DNA of 64,000 nt, taken from NCBI GenBank assembly GCA_905221605.1, contig CAJNDS010002213.1:510136-574135 (forward strand), written 5' to 3'. Below are positions 12,035 to 23,015 of the stretch, piece after piece. A program made the translations under genes and the position numbers. The notes beneath the pieces are model-generated. The model worked only from the letters and a program-made list of their open reading frames with translations, did no database searches and had not been told where the DNA came from. The DNA is from Symbiodinium natans (lineage: Eukaryota > Sar > Dinophyceae > Suessiales > Symbiodiniaceae). Each line of letters opens with the position of its first letter. Within the stretch, counting starts at the first letter, position 1.

Positions 12035-12201
12035 GATGAGGACTGCTCTGCTTCGGTGTGCTGGGACAGGCTCAGAGCTTTAAGGAGCTGCGTTAACGGC
12101 TCGAGGCCCCAAGACCTTGCGCCAGAGGGCGCAGCTGAACCCTACGAACCCTCAACCCTGCTCACTGGGTGGGGGAACCTGCCGCTGACGTGCTGAGTTG
12201 A

Positions 12202-13020
12202 CTACATCACGCTTTCCGGGGACTGCGCGGCGCGCTCATCCGATGGCTCTGGCACCTGAAGCGTATACCTGTATGAGGCTTAAGTGGCTTAAGGGTTTGG
12301 GGTACAAGTAGGTTAAGGCTTTAAGGCTTAGGGGTTTAAGTCTCAGGGGAGTTCAGCTACGGCTCCCAGCACCTTCCGCTCCGGATCTTCAGCAAGCTCA
12401 AGCCCCCAGGGAGCTGAAGCCAAAGCAAAGGCGTCCAGGTGCTGATTTGGGGGGTTTACGAAAATGGGGGGGGGGGGGGTACCTTTTGAGGTCCTTCTGA
12501 CAAGGGAATCCTACTATTTGGGGTCTATTGTAGGGATGCAAAGTGCAAAAACAGCCTCCTTTTGACCTCAACTCTAAAACCTCAAAACCCTAAACCCTAA
12601 GCCAAAACACCGTGAGCCTCTTTTGCAGCAGACTCAGACCAAAATTCCACCACGCCGACTGCAAACAGCGTGGTGAACCTAATCCATCGTGCCCGAAGCC
12701 TTGACACTCCTACTCCAAGTTTAGGGTTTAGAGTTTAGGGTTTAGGGTTGCGAGCCATAGCGCCCCCCTGAATATCCCTACATCTGAGGCTCCTGACTTG
12801 CTGGTACGGCCATGCTGCATGGGTCGTGAATTTCATAAACCCCGAACCCGAAACCCCAACACACCCAAGTACCTTAACCCCCCAAACCCTCTACCCTAAA
12901 CCCTAAACCCTAAAGCCCCCACCCACGGCCCCGACCCAAACCAACAACCTCAAGTCTCAGATCCTCGCGCCTGGGCCTGGCGCCCCTGCGCCCTGAAAGT
13001 GGGGCCCCCCAAGGCCGAAG
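12202..13020 (-). CDS. 3' half of an unknown multi-exon gene
   Basis: The last exon reads VPEPSDERAAQSPESVM and then TAG at 12204-12202. That is only 168 bp from the next gene's ATG on the same strand. Upstream exons: about 12451-12383 (HLDAFALASAPWGLELAEDP, donor GTGCTG); 12690-12610 (FTTLFAVGVVEFWSESAAKE); about 12820-12750 (HGRTSKSGASDVGIFRGALW, acceptor cgacccatgcag); about 12990-12940 (RRGARPRREDLRLEVVG). The 12690-12610 block is also open on the plus strand with good splice sites. Confidence 0.35.
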
Positions 13021-13382
13021 ATTTTTGGGAGGTTTAGGGTTTAGGGTTTAGGGTTTAGGGTATGGAGCATTTTAGGGTTTCAGGTTTGCGGTCAGGGTTG
13101 GTATAAAGATGAGGTTGCAAGAAGGGCTCCTACTTCAAAAACGGGTTCTAGCCTTACTTGAGGTACTGCCAAACCCACCCGTGAACCTCGAATTTTGGCT
13201 TTGGGGGGCCTAGAGCGGTTACATCATTGACTCCTGAGCCTGGAAACTTTAGGGGCTTTTTGGGCTTAGGAGTGCCGGTTTAAGGGTTCAGGGCTGAGGA
13301 GTTCGGTTGTCGGGATTCGGGTCTCGAGTGCAGGTGCGGGCTCGGGAATCAGGGGCTTGAGGACTCCACGGCTTCAGCTCCT

Positions 13383-15067
13383 CAGGGCCTCTGGAGCCAG
13401 GAAGCTACCCTAGTTAGACGCAAAGTGCTTCAAGAAAAAGGGGGCGCAGGGTCCCCAGTAGTGTAGGGCTTGATGAATCAGTAGGGCTTCTTTCGGGTTT
13501 AGGGCGCAAAAGCCCGATGAGGAACCCCAAATGATCTGCGTCTCGCAGCTGGGGCAAACTGTCAGACTTGCCTGAAGAAGTTGACCCCAAAGTTTTCCGT
13601 TCAGGGCTTACGATTTAGAGGATTGCTGCGGGCTTAGGTTCAGCATGTGGGACTCTTAAGGGCTTGGCGGTTGTCGCACAACTTAACTAGAAGGAACCCT
13701 CAGGGTTGAACCCTCGACATGTGCTAGGTAGCCCTAACACTGTACATACAACTACAATGAACAAGGGTAATGATGCTACTATTCTTGAAAGTTCGTGAAG
13801 CAAAATCTTGATTAAGGGCTTTCGGGCGCATGGGTCGGGCGCATGGGTTGCCCCACGAACCTTTTTTTTAAAGGCCCTGAAACATATTCCTAAGCATGAT
13901 TCTCTGAAGCCCAATGAGGGCAAACAAAAACTGTCCCAAGTTACCCAACCTTCGCCCCAAACTCCAACCCAGTAATGTAGGGGTCGGAATAACTACTCAT
14001 AGTATCCCCTTATGGTCCCTTCATAGTCATATGACAGCATCCCCCCCAAAAAAACCCTAATCCAATTATTAAGGCCCCTAACCCTACACCCTAAATCCCA
14101 AAACCCCAAAACCCCAAAACCCCAAAACCCCAAAACCCCAAAACCCCAAAACCCCCAAACCCCCAAAACCCTAAAACCCCAAAACCCCAGAAACCCCAAA
14201 ACCCCCAAAACCCTAAAACCCCAAAACCCTAAACCCTATCCTAATTGTTAAGGCCCCTGTTGTACATGAGAGCCCGCAGAGGCTCTGGCCGGTGGGTCAC
14301 CGGGTTCGCCATCAGCCCATCCTATGCTGGAACCCTCATCATGGTTCTAGGATTGGGGTTTAGGGTTTAGGGTTTAGGGTTTAGGGTTTGGGGTTTAGGG
14401 TTTAGGGTTTAGGGTTCTAGGGCTTAGGGTTCTAGGGTTTAGGGTTCTAGGGTTCTAGGGTTCTAGGGTTCTAGGGTTCTAGGGTTCTAGGGTTCCAGGG
14501 TTCTAGGGTTCTAGGGTTCTAGGGTTCTAGGGTTCTAGGGCTCTAGGGTTCCAGGGTTCCAGGGTTCTAGGGTTCTAGGGTTCAGGGTTTATAAGGGTTT
14601 GGGATTAAGAGGTGTAGCCGTGTGTTTCGGGTTATAGGGTTTTTGTTGGGGGGTTCAGGGTTTTAGGGGTGTCGGCATTGGGAGGCGTGGGGGCTTAGGC
14701 TCCGGGTTTAGGCTTTACGGGTTGAGGGGTTTGGGGGTTTAGGCTTTAGGGATACTTGGAGTTCCAGAGTGAGTGGCTCATTCTAGCTGGGGTTCGGGTT
14801 CTAGTGAAACTGATTACCCTAAACCCTAAACCGCAGTTCGAAACTTTTTTCAAAGTTTCCAGCAGCTTTGTGCTGGGGGATTCTGATAAGTAGTTGTGGG
14901 CTAAGTAGACCCTTTGGGGCTTCGGGGTTTCGGTTTAGGGTCTAGGCCCCTCCGATGATGAGCGTGCCTTGGAGGCTCAGAACGTTGCAGGCAAGACCGG
15001 GGCAACTAGGCGAGGCGCAAAGATCTTCAACGCCGCGGAGCCCGAAATGCTGAAGCAACCTGTATAA
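13383..15067 (+). CDS. Plus-strand gene, 3' exons, unknown
   Basis: The terminal exon 14946-15067 begins after gtctag and gives 40 codons including SDDERALEAQNVAGKTGATR and AAEPEMLKQPV, then TAA at 15065-15067. Candidate upstream exons: about 13383-13451 (APQGLWSQEATLVRRKVLQE; acceptor ccacggcttcag) and 13555-13591 (WGKLSDLPEEVDPK; acceptor gcgtctcgcag). A block at 14270-14336 may be another. It is convergent with the minus-strand gene at 15375, with a TGTA microsatellite between their 3' ends. Family not recognised. Confidence 0.45.
13979..14087 (-). mobile_element. Foldback element, family G
   Basis: Read on the minus strand it runs from GGGGCCTTAATAATTGGA to TAGTTATTCCGACCCC. It matches the plus-strand copies at 23398 and 47649 end to end, with a diverged centre. 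Confidence 0.7.
14095..14235. repeat. AAACCCC octamer-type array
   Basis: About 16 copies of AAAACCCC/AAACCCCC, a C-insertion and T-loss variant of CCCTAAA. It yields a false Gly-Phe-Trp open frame on the minus strand. Confidence 0.9.
14430..14590. repeat. TTCTAGGG octamer variant array
   Basis: About 18 copies of TTCTAGGG, a C-insertion variant, follow six canonical TTTAGGG units. A few TTCCAGGG sub-variants sit at the centre. Local amplification of one mutant unit. Confidence 0.92.
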
Positions 15068-15119
15068 CCCTGAAAAGAAATGCCCTTCGATCATTTGGGT
15101 ACATTTCCTTCTGCGAAAA

Positions 15120-15262
15120 GTGTATGTATGTATGTATGTATGTATGTATGTATGTATGTATGTGTATGTATGTGTGTATGTATGTATGTATGTATGTATG
15201 TATGTATGTATGTATGTATGTATGTATGTATGTATGTATGTATGTATGTATGTATGTATGTA
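15120..15262. repeat. (TGTA)n microsatellite
   Basis: About 35 tetramers between the convergent 3' ends of the genes ending at 15067 (+) and 15375 (-). Tyr/Met/Cys and His/Ile/Thr frames over it are artefacts. Confidence 0.97.
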
Positions 15263-15374
15263 TTCATGTATGCATGATAGTATGAAAAATGTATACTTAT
15301 ATGTATCTTAATTTTTGTTCGCCTGTCGCCTTCATCCAAGGCCTGCGCGTGTGGCAGCCCTAGTCCCAGTCCTA

Positions 15375-15914
15375 CTATGCAGCTGCAGAGGCTCCTTCGA
15401 CATTGACAGCTTCTTCTCCGGCAAAGATTTGGTCTATTAGAACATCAGCCTCCTCATCATTGATGTCAGGACGAATGTCATCGACGAGCTCAAAAGGGAT
15501 CTCATCAACTTGTTCCACAGTGATCCCGTCCGCAATTACCACTTCTGGGTAACGAGGCCGAGTTAGCACGGGAAGTGGGACAATTCCAATATTCGCGCTG
15601 ATGAGGCTAGTTCGGCGGGCAGTTCCGAAACTCCCAAAAATCTTTCTGAGCTTGTCCCTGGCCTGGCCTTCGGTGATGTGTTTGCGCGACATGGCTCTTT
15701 GGACCAGCTTCTCAACAACAGGCTCAGATATCTGCACGGAGCTCCCGTACATCTTCAAAATGGTCTTGGGGCTTCCTCTCCCTGCTTCTTTGGCAAGTCT
15801 CTCCACCTCTTGCCCCACTTTCTCCCCGACCTTCCCTGCCACGTCCAGAACCTGCTTGGTCCCGTCCACGACCGTCGCTCCAGCCACCCTCAGGAAGTCG
15901 TCGAAACCGCCCAT
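15375..15914 (-). CDS. Intronless 179-aa protein with amphipathic helix, unknown
   Basis: A single uninterrupted frame of 180 codons, exceptional here. I start at ATG 15914-15912 (MGGFDDFLRVAG); the longer frame would need GTG. An AG acceptor with a pyrimidine tract (ccttgtccttttaag) lies about 30 nt upstream, suitable for leader trans-splicing. MGG at the N-terminus could be a myristoylation site. Residues about 15-45 (DGTKQVLDVAGKVGEKVGQE) form an 11-mer-like amphipathic helix. A basic middle (RAMSRKHITEGQARDKLRK) and an acidic C-terminus (DDIRPDINDEEADVL) follow. A peripheral membrane or lipid-surface role is inference. Lack of introns suggests a retroposed gene. Confidence 0.75.
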   Translation of the reverse strand: MGGFDDFLRVAGATVVDGTKQVLDVAGKVGEKVGQEVERLAKEAGRGSPKTILKMYGSSVQISEPVVEKLVQRAMSRKHITEGQARDKLRKIFGSFGTARRTSLISANIGIVPLPVLTRPRYPEVVIADGITVEQVDEIPFELVDDIRPDINDEEADVLIDQIFAGEEAVNVEGASAAA

Positions 15915-16424
15915 GTTCTGGCTATTTCTGGCCTTTTTCGGCCTTAAAAGGACAAGGGCGATGCAAAGCCGGAAGCAAGTGGCTGCGATAGTCACAGGTG
16001 CTGGACCACTGGACCCTAGGCCCTAAACCCTAAGCCCGAAATCCTCAACCTCAAAACCCAACCTGCGTGGAGCTGCAAAGAGGTTTGGGCTTTGGGCTTT
16101 CTGAGAACTGGGGGGTCTTGAGGTCCTCTGAACAGATACATTGGGAAACGAGCCTCTTCAAGTGGAAGCCTTCCTAAGAAGGGAACCTAACTTATTGTTC
16201 CTTCGGGGACAGGTTACAGGTATTTCGAACGCCGATTCTGGTTCAGGGCTTCAGGATTTGGGGTTCCAAAGGTACCTCCCTCGCGGTGCCTTTGGGGACA
16301 GGCAGTTTTGAACACCAACTCCGGTTTAGGGAACCCTAAACCCCAAACCCTAAGGCCCAAACCCCAAACCCTAAACCCCAAACCCCAGACCCTAAACCCT
16401 AAATAATCCCGGTTGAGGGCGTAG

Positions 16425-17676
16425 CCTGCACCGTCGATCGAGACAAGGCTGGGAAGGAGCGTCGGTGGCCGACGTGCATCATCGGAGCCTGAAGTGTTTA
16501 GGGTTTAGCGTTTGGGGTTTGGGGTTTAGGGTTTAGGGTTTAGGGTTTAGGGTTTAGGGTTTAGGGTTTGGGGCTACTTGGAGGCTCCTGGTAAGTACTG
16601 TAAAGGTCAGAAGTACCCTAAACAAGGTTAGAATTGTACTTATTGCCCTACTTATAGATTTTCAAGGGTCCTGGGGCGTTTTAGGGGTTTCGGGCAATAG
16701 GTGCCTGAGGGTGCTTTAGGGCTGTTAGGGCCTCAGTCTCGCTTCGGCGCCCCAAACGCCTAAACCCTGTGGGAGTCACGGTGATCCGCGGTGTAGGGCT
16801 CCAAGGAAACGAAAACAGCCCAGTGTGCTTCATGCCCCCCCCCCCCCCCCGGCACCCCATGCGGTTTAGGGTTTAGGGTATGAACTCCAAACCCTAAACC
16901 TTGAAACCTAAACCCCAAAATCCTAAGACCTCAAACCCTAAACCCTAAACCCTAAAACCTAATAACCTTGAAGCCGGGCCCCAGGCGACGATCCCGCCAG
17001 CCTGGGGTGTCGTCCGCAGGCCGTCCTCCGGAGAGACCTGACGGGGTGTGGCAACAAGGCTTAGTAGCCCAGTAGCCATACTTTAGGGTTTAGGGTTTAG
17101 GGTTACTGTAATGAGGGCAACTTTTCTTTGTTGGTCTCTTTATAAAGGGAACCCATAACCCAAGAAAAGGGTAAAGGGTACCAAGAAGGGCTTCACGGGC
17201 ATAGTTTTTCATGGATTCGGGTGGGTGGTGGGTTGGGTCATGGTCTTGGGGCTGTAGAGGCTAGGGGCATGGGCTGTCGTGGAACGAAATGCTTTATGGC
17301 TATTTGGGTTTATATAGGGAGCTCAGGGTTTTGGGGTTTTAGGGTTAGAGACAGAGCCGTCAACCCATTACCCCAGCAGGCGGACCTCCGAAAATACCCG
17401 GCGCAGCGAAAACAACCAGGACACCTGAAATTATTACTCTAAACCCGAAGCCCCAAACCCTGAACCCTAGAACCCTAAACCCTAAAACCCTAAAACCCTA
17501 GAAACCCTAAAACCCTAAAACCCTAAAACCCTAAAACCCTAAAACCCTAAAACCCTAAAACCCTAAACCCTAAAACCCTAAAACCCTAAACCCTCTACTG
17601 ACACCACCGCCTTGGGGCTGGTGGGCGCCATTCTCAGGAGAGAGGACGACCAACGTGCAGCAAGGTGGTCAAACCT
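16425..17676 (-). CDS. Multi-exon gene, unknown
   Basis: Two exons are well defined: 17676-17608 (acceptor ccttgag, donor GTGGTG, 23 codons, LAARWSSSLLRMAPTSPK) and 17424-17372 (acceptor gtaataatttcag, donor GTAATGG, VSWLFSLRRVFSEVRLL). The next is about 17022-16970 (acceptor caccccgtcag), open in two frames (SPEDGLRTTPQAGGIVAWGP or SLRRTACGRHPRLAGSSPG). Then comes a short exon near 16830-16793 after a long pyrimidine tract (PYTADHRDSH) and one near 16495-16425 (PSLVSIDGAGYALNRD). Introns hold CCCTAAA, CCTAAAAC and poly-C. No recognised domain. Confidence 0.4.
17468..17592. repeat. CCTAAAAC octamer variant array
   Basis: About 14 copies of CCCTAAAA, one extra A, mixed with canonical CCCTAAA at the ends. 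It lies between two exons of the minus-strand gene. Confidence 0.9.
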
Positions 17677-18137
17677 CTCAAGGCACGGGGACTTGTCTCT
17701 CGTCTTTGGGAACTTTTGAGTTGGGGTTTTGAAGTTTAGGGTTTAGGGTTTAGGGTTTAGGGTTCGGGATTACGGCTTAAGGTCGGGATTGCTGAGGTTC
17801 TCTTCGCTGTGCTTGGGGTGCGCGGAACTTCTGAGCACGCTCGCAGCCGTGAAGGCCGCAGCACCTGCCAAGCCCCGCGCATTGCTCGAACCTTCGCATC
17901 CTTCCCAGTACTAAACCCGAAACCCCCGAATAGCATGGGGCGTTCGAACCTTGGTTCATACTACTGTTTGCTTTAGAAACCTCCCCCCCCCCCCGGAACA
18001 AAAAAAAGTTTGGGGGTTTGGTTTGGGTTGAGGGTTCAGGGTTCAGGCTTTTGGGTTTTCAGGGCTCGAGGCTGGGGCTCTCAGGGCTTAGAGTTTGGGC
18101 TTTGGGATTTGGGGTTTAAGGGTTTATGGCATTCACC

Positions 18138-18402
18138 AGTCAAGAGGCTTGTCAAGCGACGGAGACATACAGTTCCCACACGCCAGTTGGGTCCAGCAAC
18201 ATTCGGAAACGATGTCACTTCACGTGGAACTCCTCAAGCCAATTTAACTCTTGCCTACCTTCAAACAGCCCAAGGCCCAGTAGGCCTTAACAAAAACCCG
18301 AAAGCCCCCGTACCCCCCAAACACAACTGGGTCCTTGTTGGGGTTGCATTAGGAATTATCATTTTTAATCTCTTTTGGGTTTTTATCATAACGAAGATGT
18401 AA
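18138..18402 (+). CDS. 3' exon of a small C-terminally membrane-anchored protein
   Basis: Opens after ggcattcaccag and reads PVKRLVKRRRHTVPTRQ, a polar Pro/Gln middle, then NWVLVGVALGIIIFNLFWVF and IITKM before TAA at 18400-18402. The last 25 residues are one hydrophobic helix ending in Lys-Met, so a tail-anchored or single-pass membrane protein is likely. No in-frame ATG lies upstream, so the start is in an exon I could not place, or this is a 5'-truncated retrocopy. The exon is less GC-rich than its neighbours. Family unknown. Confidence 0.45.
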
Positions 18403-19220
18403 AAATTGAAGCCAACAAGGATCCAGGGGTCAAAGAATGCGTGCGCCCTTTGGCGCCTTCGCGATGCGCCACATGGGCGCCCTTGACAAGGTCACCGGGG
18501 CCACTGCTAGCGATTTGCTGCGAGCCAAACGGTTCAAGCTTGGTGGTCTAGGGGCTTCCCGGGTCTGGGGGCTTCCCGGGTCTGGGGGGTTTTGGGGTTT
18601 CGGGTTTCGGGCTTAGGTCTTCCCCTTGGCCCTAAGACGGCTTCGGTGGTTGTCGTTTTTTGCCGTCTCACATCAGACCCCGTGGACAATGGCATGCTCT
18701 TCCGAAACAGGAGTTAAAATTTAAGTGCACACAATGGCATAACGTGTAACGAATGGTACAGGAACACCGGCATTGCCGAAAATTGAAAATTGTAGCAGCT
18801 AGTTTGCCTATGCAGAGGGAGTCCTTAGACAGCAAATTTCATACATCGAGGGCACACAAGGGGTACCGTTGCCCGCAGATGCAGATCAACACCGAGAATA
18901 CTCAATCTTGTCTCGTCTTGATAGGTGGCTGCTGACGCCTCTGTTTTTAAATCCCCCTTTCGAGTGGTCGTGGTGGTGGCTTTCATAGTACTGGCGCCGG
19001 CTTGCATGTTGATGAGATGGTTTCCGAATTCAAGCCCTAATCCCTAAAACCCTAAACGCCATTAAAGACCTAAACCCTAAACTGCAGGCGACCCCTGCGA
19101 AACAATGCAGGGTTAAGGGTTGTTTGGGGCCACGCCCCTCAGCAGGAATAGCCCCATTGCAAGCCTCAATGGTTTACGAGCTTTAAAGGTTTTTAGGGTT
19201 TTAGGCCTGCTTTGAAGATC
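18403..19220. other. Unique sequence with few repeats, no assigned gene
   Basis: Downstream of the membrane-anchor exon. It has little heptamer repeat. Short frames exist on both strands (e.g. minus 18940-18828, with LRATVPLVCPRC) but none has paired splice sites I trust. It may be 3' UTR plus spacer. Confidence 0.3.
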
Positions 19221-19222
19221 CG

Positions 19223-19560
19223 GTGTGGGGTCCAAGTCTACAGGATGTAGGGTTCTGGCATCAGAGAGGCGAGTGGCTGGGGCTTGAGAGATTCTGCTTT
19301 TTATCCTCCTCAATCACTCCGCCCGGTGCCCATCACCTGTCTCAGGCGACACCTGCGCAGGTGAAGACAACGCCACATTCAGGCTATTCGGAGGGGCATT
19401 GTTTGGAGGGTGTGAGGGAATGAGGCTGTTGGGACTTTGGATTTGGGGCGACCGGTTGAATGGACTACTTCACTGGCTTCGCAGATAAAGAAAGGCGGCA
19501 CGGGCCGGTCAGACTGTCTTTAGTAAGCTCGTCTGGTTACCCTCTATAATACACAGGTTT
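19223..19560 (+). other. Possible terminal exon(s), strand ambiguous
   Basis: A long pyrimidine-rich acceptor (ccatcacctgtctcag) precedes an open block near 19349-19423 reading ATPAQVKTTPHSGYSEGH and a stop. A second block with acceptor cactggcttcgcag follows near 19484. The same DNA has good minus-strand acceptors (gtcttcacctgcgcag), so strand is not settled. Confidence 0.25.
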
Positions 19561-19885
19561 TTTTCGGATGATTGTTTTTTTAAGGGTTTGTGCTTTGGGT
19601 TAAGGGCTTACGCAGCAAGGCTTGAGGCCCTGAGGGCCTGGACAGGAATCTCAAAGGCTCGAAAGCTTCAGGCCTTGAGGTCCTAAAGGCTTGAGGCCCT
19701 GAGGGCGGTCCCCCCCCCCCCCCCCCCCCAATTTGTTTGTTTGGGGGGGTCGCCGCGCCATGCAACCCTAAACCCTAAACCCTAACCTAAACCCTGAACC
19801 CTGAACCCTGAACCCTGAAACCCTATGCCCAGCCTCCCGAAGGTGCGCCAAGGCCTCGCAACAACTCCGTCGGTCGACGAGGGAT

Positions 19886-20265
19886 GTTTAGGGTTTAGGG
19901 TTTGGGGTTTAGGGTTTGGGGTTTAGGGTTTGGGGTTTAGGGTTATGGTTTGGGGTTTGGGGTTTGGGGTTCATGGTTTGGGTTTTAGGGTTAGGGTTTG
20001 GGGTTTAGGGTGTGAGGTTTGGGGCTTGGGGTTTAGGGTTCAGGGTTTGGGGTTTAGGGTTTTGAGTTTGGGGCTTAGAGTTTAGGGCTTGGGGTTTAGG
20101 GTTTAGGGCTTGGGGTTTAAGATCTAGGGTTTGGGGTTTAGGGCTTTGCGTTAAAGGTTCAGGGCTTAAACTTTGGGTTAAGGATTTAGGCTCTGGGGAT
20201 TAGGGTTTAGGGTTTGGGGTTTAGGTTCAGGGTTTGGGGCTGAGGCTTGAGGAAGCTTCAGGGTT
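19886..20265. repeat. Mixed TTTAGGG / TTTGGGG heptamer field
   Basis: About 45 heptamers in one orientation alternating TTTAGGG and TTTGGGG with scattered variants. The near-regular alternation points to a 14-bp higher-order unit. No gene. Confidence 0.85.
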
Positions 20266-20377
20266 TGGGGGCTGTGAACCCTTTAAGAGTTTAAAGTTGT
20301 GGGTTGAAGGGTCTAGGGTTTAGAGTTTAGGGGGGTTTGGCAACGATTCAGGGTTTCGGGTTCTAGATTCAAGAGCA

Positions 20378-20496
20378 ACCTAGGAATAACAGGCGTGCCT
20401 TTTTTTGGTTTGAAGGGGTTCTTAATTTGTGAGGGCACCTGAACCCTAAAACATAAAGCCAAAAAAGGGACTACTCTGCGTCCTAGTTATTAAACC
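20378..20496. mobile_element. Foldback element, family L
   Basis: Left end CCTAGGAATAACAGGCGTGC with a run of T and GG. The right end is its complement, CCAAAAAAGGGACTAC...GTCCTAGTTATT. A partial relative, AAGAGTAGCCTAGGAAC, occurs at 46430. Confidence 0.6.
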
Positions 20497-20566
20497 CCCA
20501 AACCTTAAACCCTGAATCCCAAACTCTACACCCCCCCAAAAAAGGGGAAACAAGGGCCTACCAGAG

Positions 20567-20672
20567 AGTAGAGTAGAGTAGAGTAGAGTAGAGAGTAGAG
20601 TAGAATAGAGTAGAGTAGAGTAGAGAGTAGAGTAGAGACTAGAGTAGAGAGTAGAGTAGAGAGTAGACTAGA
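20567..20672. repeat. (GAGTA)n pentamer array
   Basis: Irregular GAGTA/GAGA pentamers spelling repeated GAGTAGAGTA. Simple repeat, non-coding. Confidence 0.9.
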
Positions 20673-20874
20673 GGTTTATTGGGCCAGCAATCAACAACTT
20701 GACAAGCCTGACCCCCCATGCTTGTGAAGGCCGGAGGGCTCCCACCATATAAGGAAAGCCCCACCCTACACCCTCTCAAGCCTACTGTTTAGGGTTAAGG
20801 GGTGTTAGGGGTTCGGGGTTTAGGGTCTAGGGTTTAAGGCTTTAGGTCTAAGGCTTTGGGGTTTAGAGTTTGTG

Positions 20875-21035
20875 AAAAACCGACATCCACAGGAGCATCC
20901 CAGCTGCTGGCTTTTTTCTTGTTCGTTCTTGGGGCTGGTTGAGCCCTTTGATGCAGGACTCTGGGCATCAACACAAATTCTAAATTCTGAGCACTCTTCA
21001 CCGCCAAAACTCTGCGTACTCTTGAGAGCCCCAAA
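20875..21035 (-). CDS. Single exon of an unknown gene
   Basis: The acceptor ttggggctctcaag precedes about 150 bp open in two frames. The more protein-like one reads RRVLAVKSAQNLEFVLMPRV and then APRTNKKKASSWDAPVDVG. The neighbouring exons were not connected. Confidence 0.3.
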
Positions 21036-21779
21036 ACACCAAAACTCACATAAGCTAAGCCGCAACGCTCTACACCCCAAAGCCCCTATATGAAGTAGTC
21101 TTTATCGTGCGAGTATCCCCCAAGAAGACACCCCATAGATACACCCACCCATATGAAGGAACCCCTGCTTTTAGCACTCACAAATAACAAAGACATAAAA
21201 CCCACCTCACATCCACGCTAAACCCTAAACCCTAAACCCTAAACCCTAAACCCCAAACCCTAAACCCTAAACCCTAAACCCTAAACTAAACCCCAAAGCC
21301 CTAAACCCTACACACAGGGCATAGGGCTTGGGGCTTAGGACTGTGCGTCTTAGGCTTCGCAGATTTGGGCCGTTCAGGCCCCGGGTGCGATGCAAGCCGG
21401 AGGCTCAGCACCCCAAACCTCCAAAATTAAGAATAGGATTTAGGGTTTAGGGTTTAGGGTTTAGGGTTTAGGGTTTAAGGTGGTTTAAGATGGTTTAGGG
21501 TGGTTTAGGGGTGGTTTAGGGTTTAGGGTGCAGGGTTCGGTTTAGGGAGCTACCAGGCGGTACCCTTACATGGGGCTTACATCATGTTGATTAGAGGGAG
21601 GGGATAAAGGGCACGCGGGGCCTGGCTGGTATGAAGGGAACTACCTAAACCCTAAAGCCTGAGCTCCAAACCGTGAACCCTGAACCCTAAACCCTCGGAG
21701 AACTGTCAAAGAACTACTGAACCCTAATTAAACCCTGAACCCTAAACCCTCAGAGAACACTTTAAAAACTGCTAAATCC

Positions 21780-22150
21780 TTGCAGCTACCTCGGTGGCAG
21801 CATCGTTTTGGGCTGCTCGGATGCCTGCGTGAACTCCTCGGCGAATAGCCCAACCCCTAAGCCCTAAACCCTACGAAACAAGCGAACCCTGCGAACCCGA
21901 CAAACCCTACAAACCCCACAAACCCTAAACGAACACGGGGAGCTCTGGAAGTTGATGGCTCAAGACTAGGTTGGCCTTTAAACCCTCTGAAAAATATTGA
22001 TATATAGGGTCCCTTATAAACACCAAATAAGGAAATGAACAAAAAAATGTCCCAAAAAACCAACCTAGAAGCATCGGCTTCTTGAGGCGGAGTTATTTTA
22101 AGAAGGCGGGGCCTCGGATTTGGGCGGCTCTCAGATCTGCAGCCGGCTTA
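21780..22150 (-). CDS. Exons of unknown gene(s), one terminal
   Basis: The block 22147-22090 reads KRKPAADLRAAQIRGPAFLK and then TAA. Its acceptor (gtttag) is supplied by heptamer repeat. The block 21850-21786 reads LFAEEFTQASEQPKTMLPPR with donor GTAGCTG. A further block near 22405-22350 reads TLVLYDPVHFGSGASLR. Linkage and identity unknown. Confidence 0.3.
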
Positions 22151-22410
22151 CGCTTCTAAACCCTGAACCCTAAACCCTAAACCCTGAACCCTAAACCCTG
22201 AACCTTAAACCCTAAACCCTAAACCCGGAAACCCTAAACCCGGAAACCCTAAACCCGGAAACCCTAAACCCTAAACCCTAAACCCTAAACCCTAAACCCT
22301 AAACCCTAAACCCTGAACCCTGAACCCTATACCCTACAATCCTAAAACCGCATCTGAGAGAAGCTCCGGAGCCGAAGTGCACAGGGTCATAAAGGACAAG
22401 TGTAGGGCCG

Positions 22411-22590
22411 TTTAGGGTTTAGGGTTTAGGGTTTAGGGTTTAGGGTTTAGGGTTTAGGGTTTAGGGTTTAGGTTTAGGGTTTAGGGTCAAGGGTCAAGGG
22501 TTTAGGTTTAGGGTTTAGGGCTTTAGGGCTTTAGGGCTTTAGGGCTTTAGGGCTTTAGGGCTTTAGGGCTTTAGGGCTTTAGGGCTTTAG
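22411..22590. repeat. TTTAGGG array passing into GGGCTTTA array
   Basis: About ten canonical units, then a 25-bp transition, then nine copies of the octamer AGGGCTTT. A clear step change from canonical to one homogenised variant. Confidence 0.93.
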
Positions 22591-22799
22591 AGACCACAAC
22601 CCTGAACACCGGCAACCGAAGTGTTCGCCGAAGTGTTCAAAACCATGAGCAAGCCCAGACTTTCGGGTTGAAACACAGTGGGCCGTAAACTTAAACTCGT
22701 TCATGGTTGAGACAATATTAAAATTTAAATTGCTATTCCTTATTGGGTTTAAGTACCTTTAAAAATGTAAAATGTTACCCAACTATGCCAGAGTATACC

Positions 22800-23015
22800 C
22801 TACACCCTACTTAAAGGCTCGTTTTTGAAGCTGAAGGGACTAGGAGACACACCGCCTGTCTTTACAGTCACAAAGAGCTGTCGGTACAGCGTTCAAGGGT
22901 TTTTAGGGATTCAAGGCCTTCGGTCTTGCAGGGTTTGGGGGCGTACCCTGCCTTCGTGAACTCGACGCGAAACGAGGGTTTAGCATAGGGAACCCCAAGA
23001 AATGCAGCATACTCC
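22800..23015 (-). CDS. Last two exons of an unknown gene
   Basis: The exon from 23015 (acceptor catgaccttgcag) reads EYAAFLGVPYAKPSFRVEFT then K. With a GC donor at about 22951, phase 0 carries into the exon after ctgtaccgacag (about 22881): LFVTVKTGGVSPSPFSFKNE then PLSRV and TAG at 22802-22800. The alternating hydrophobic pattern suggests a beta-rich domain (inference). No family assigned. Confidence 0.5.

Noticed and set aside
15080-15339. Tyr-Val-Cys-Met and His-Thr-Tyr-Ile repeat frames
   Set aside because: (TGTA)n microsatellite read in different frames.
20690-20760. Possible RNA gene or CRISPR-like pattern near the GAGTA array
   Set aside because: No regular spacers, no cloverleaf; plain pentamer microsatellite.
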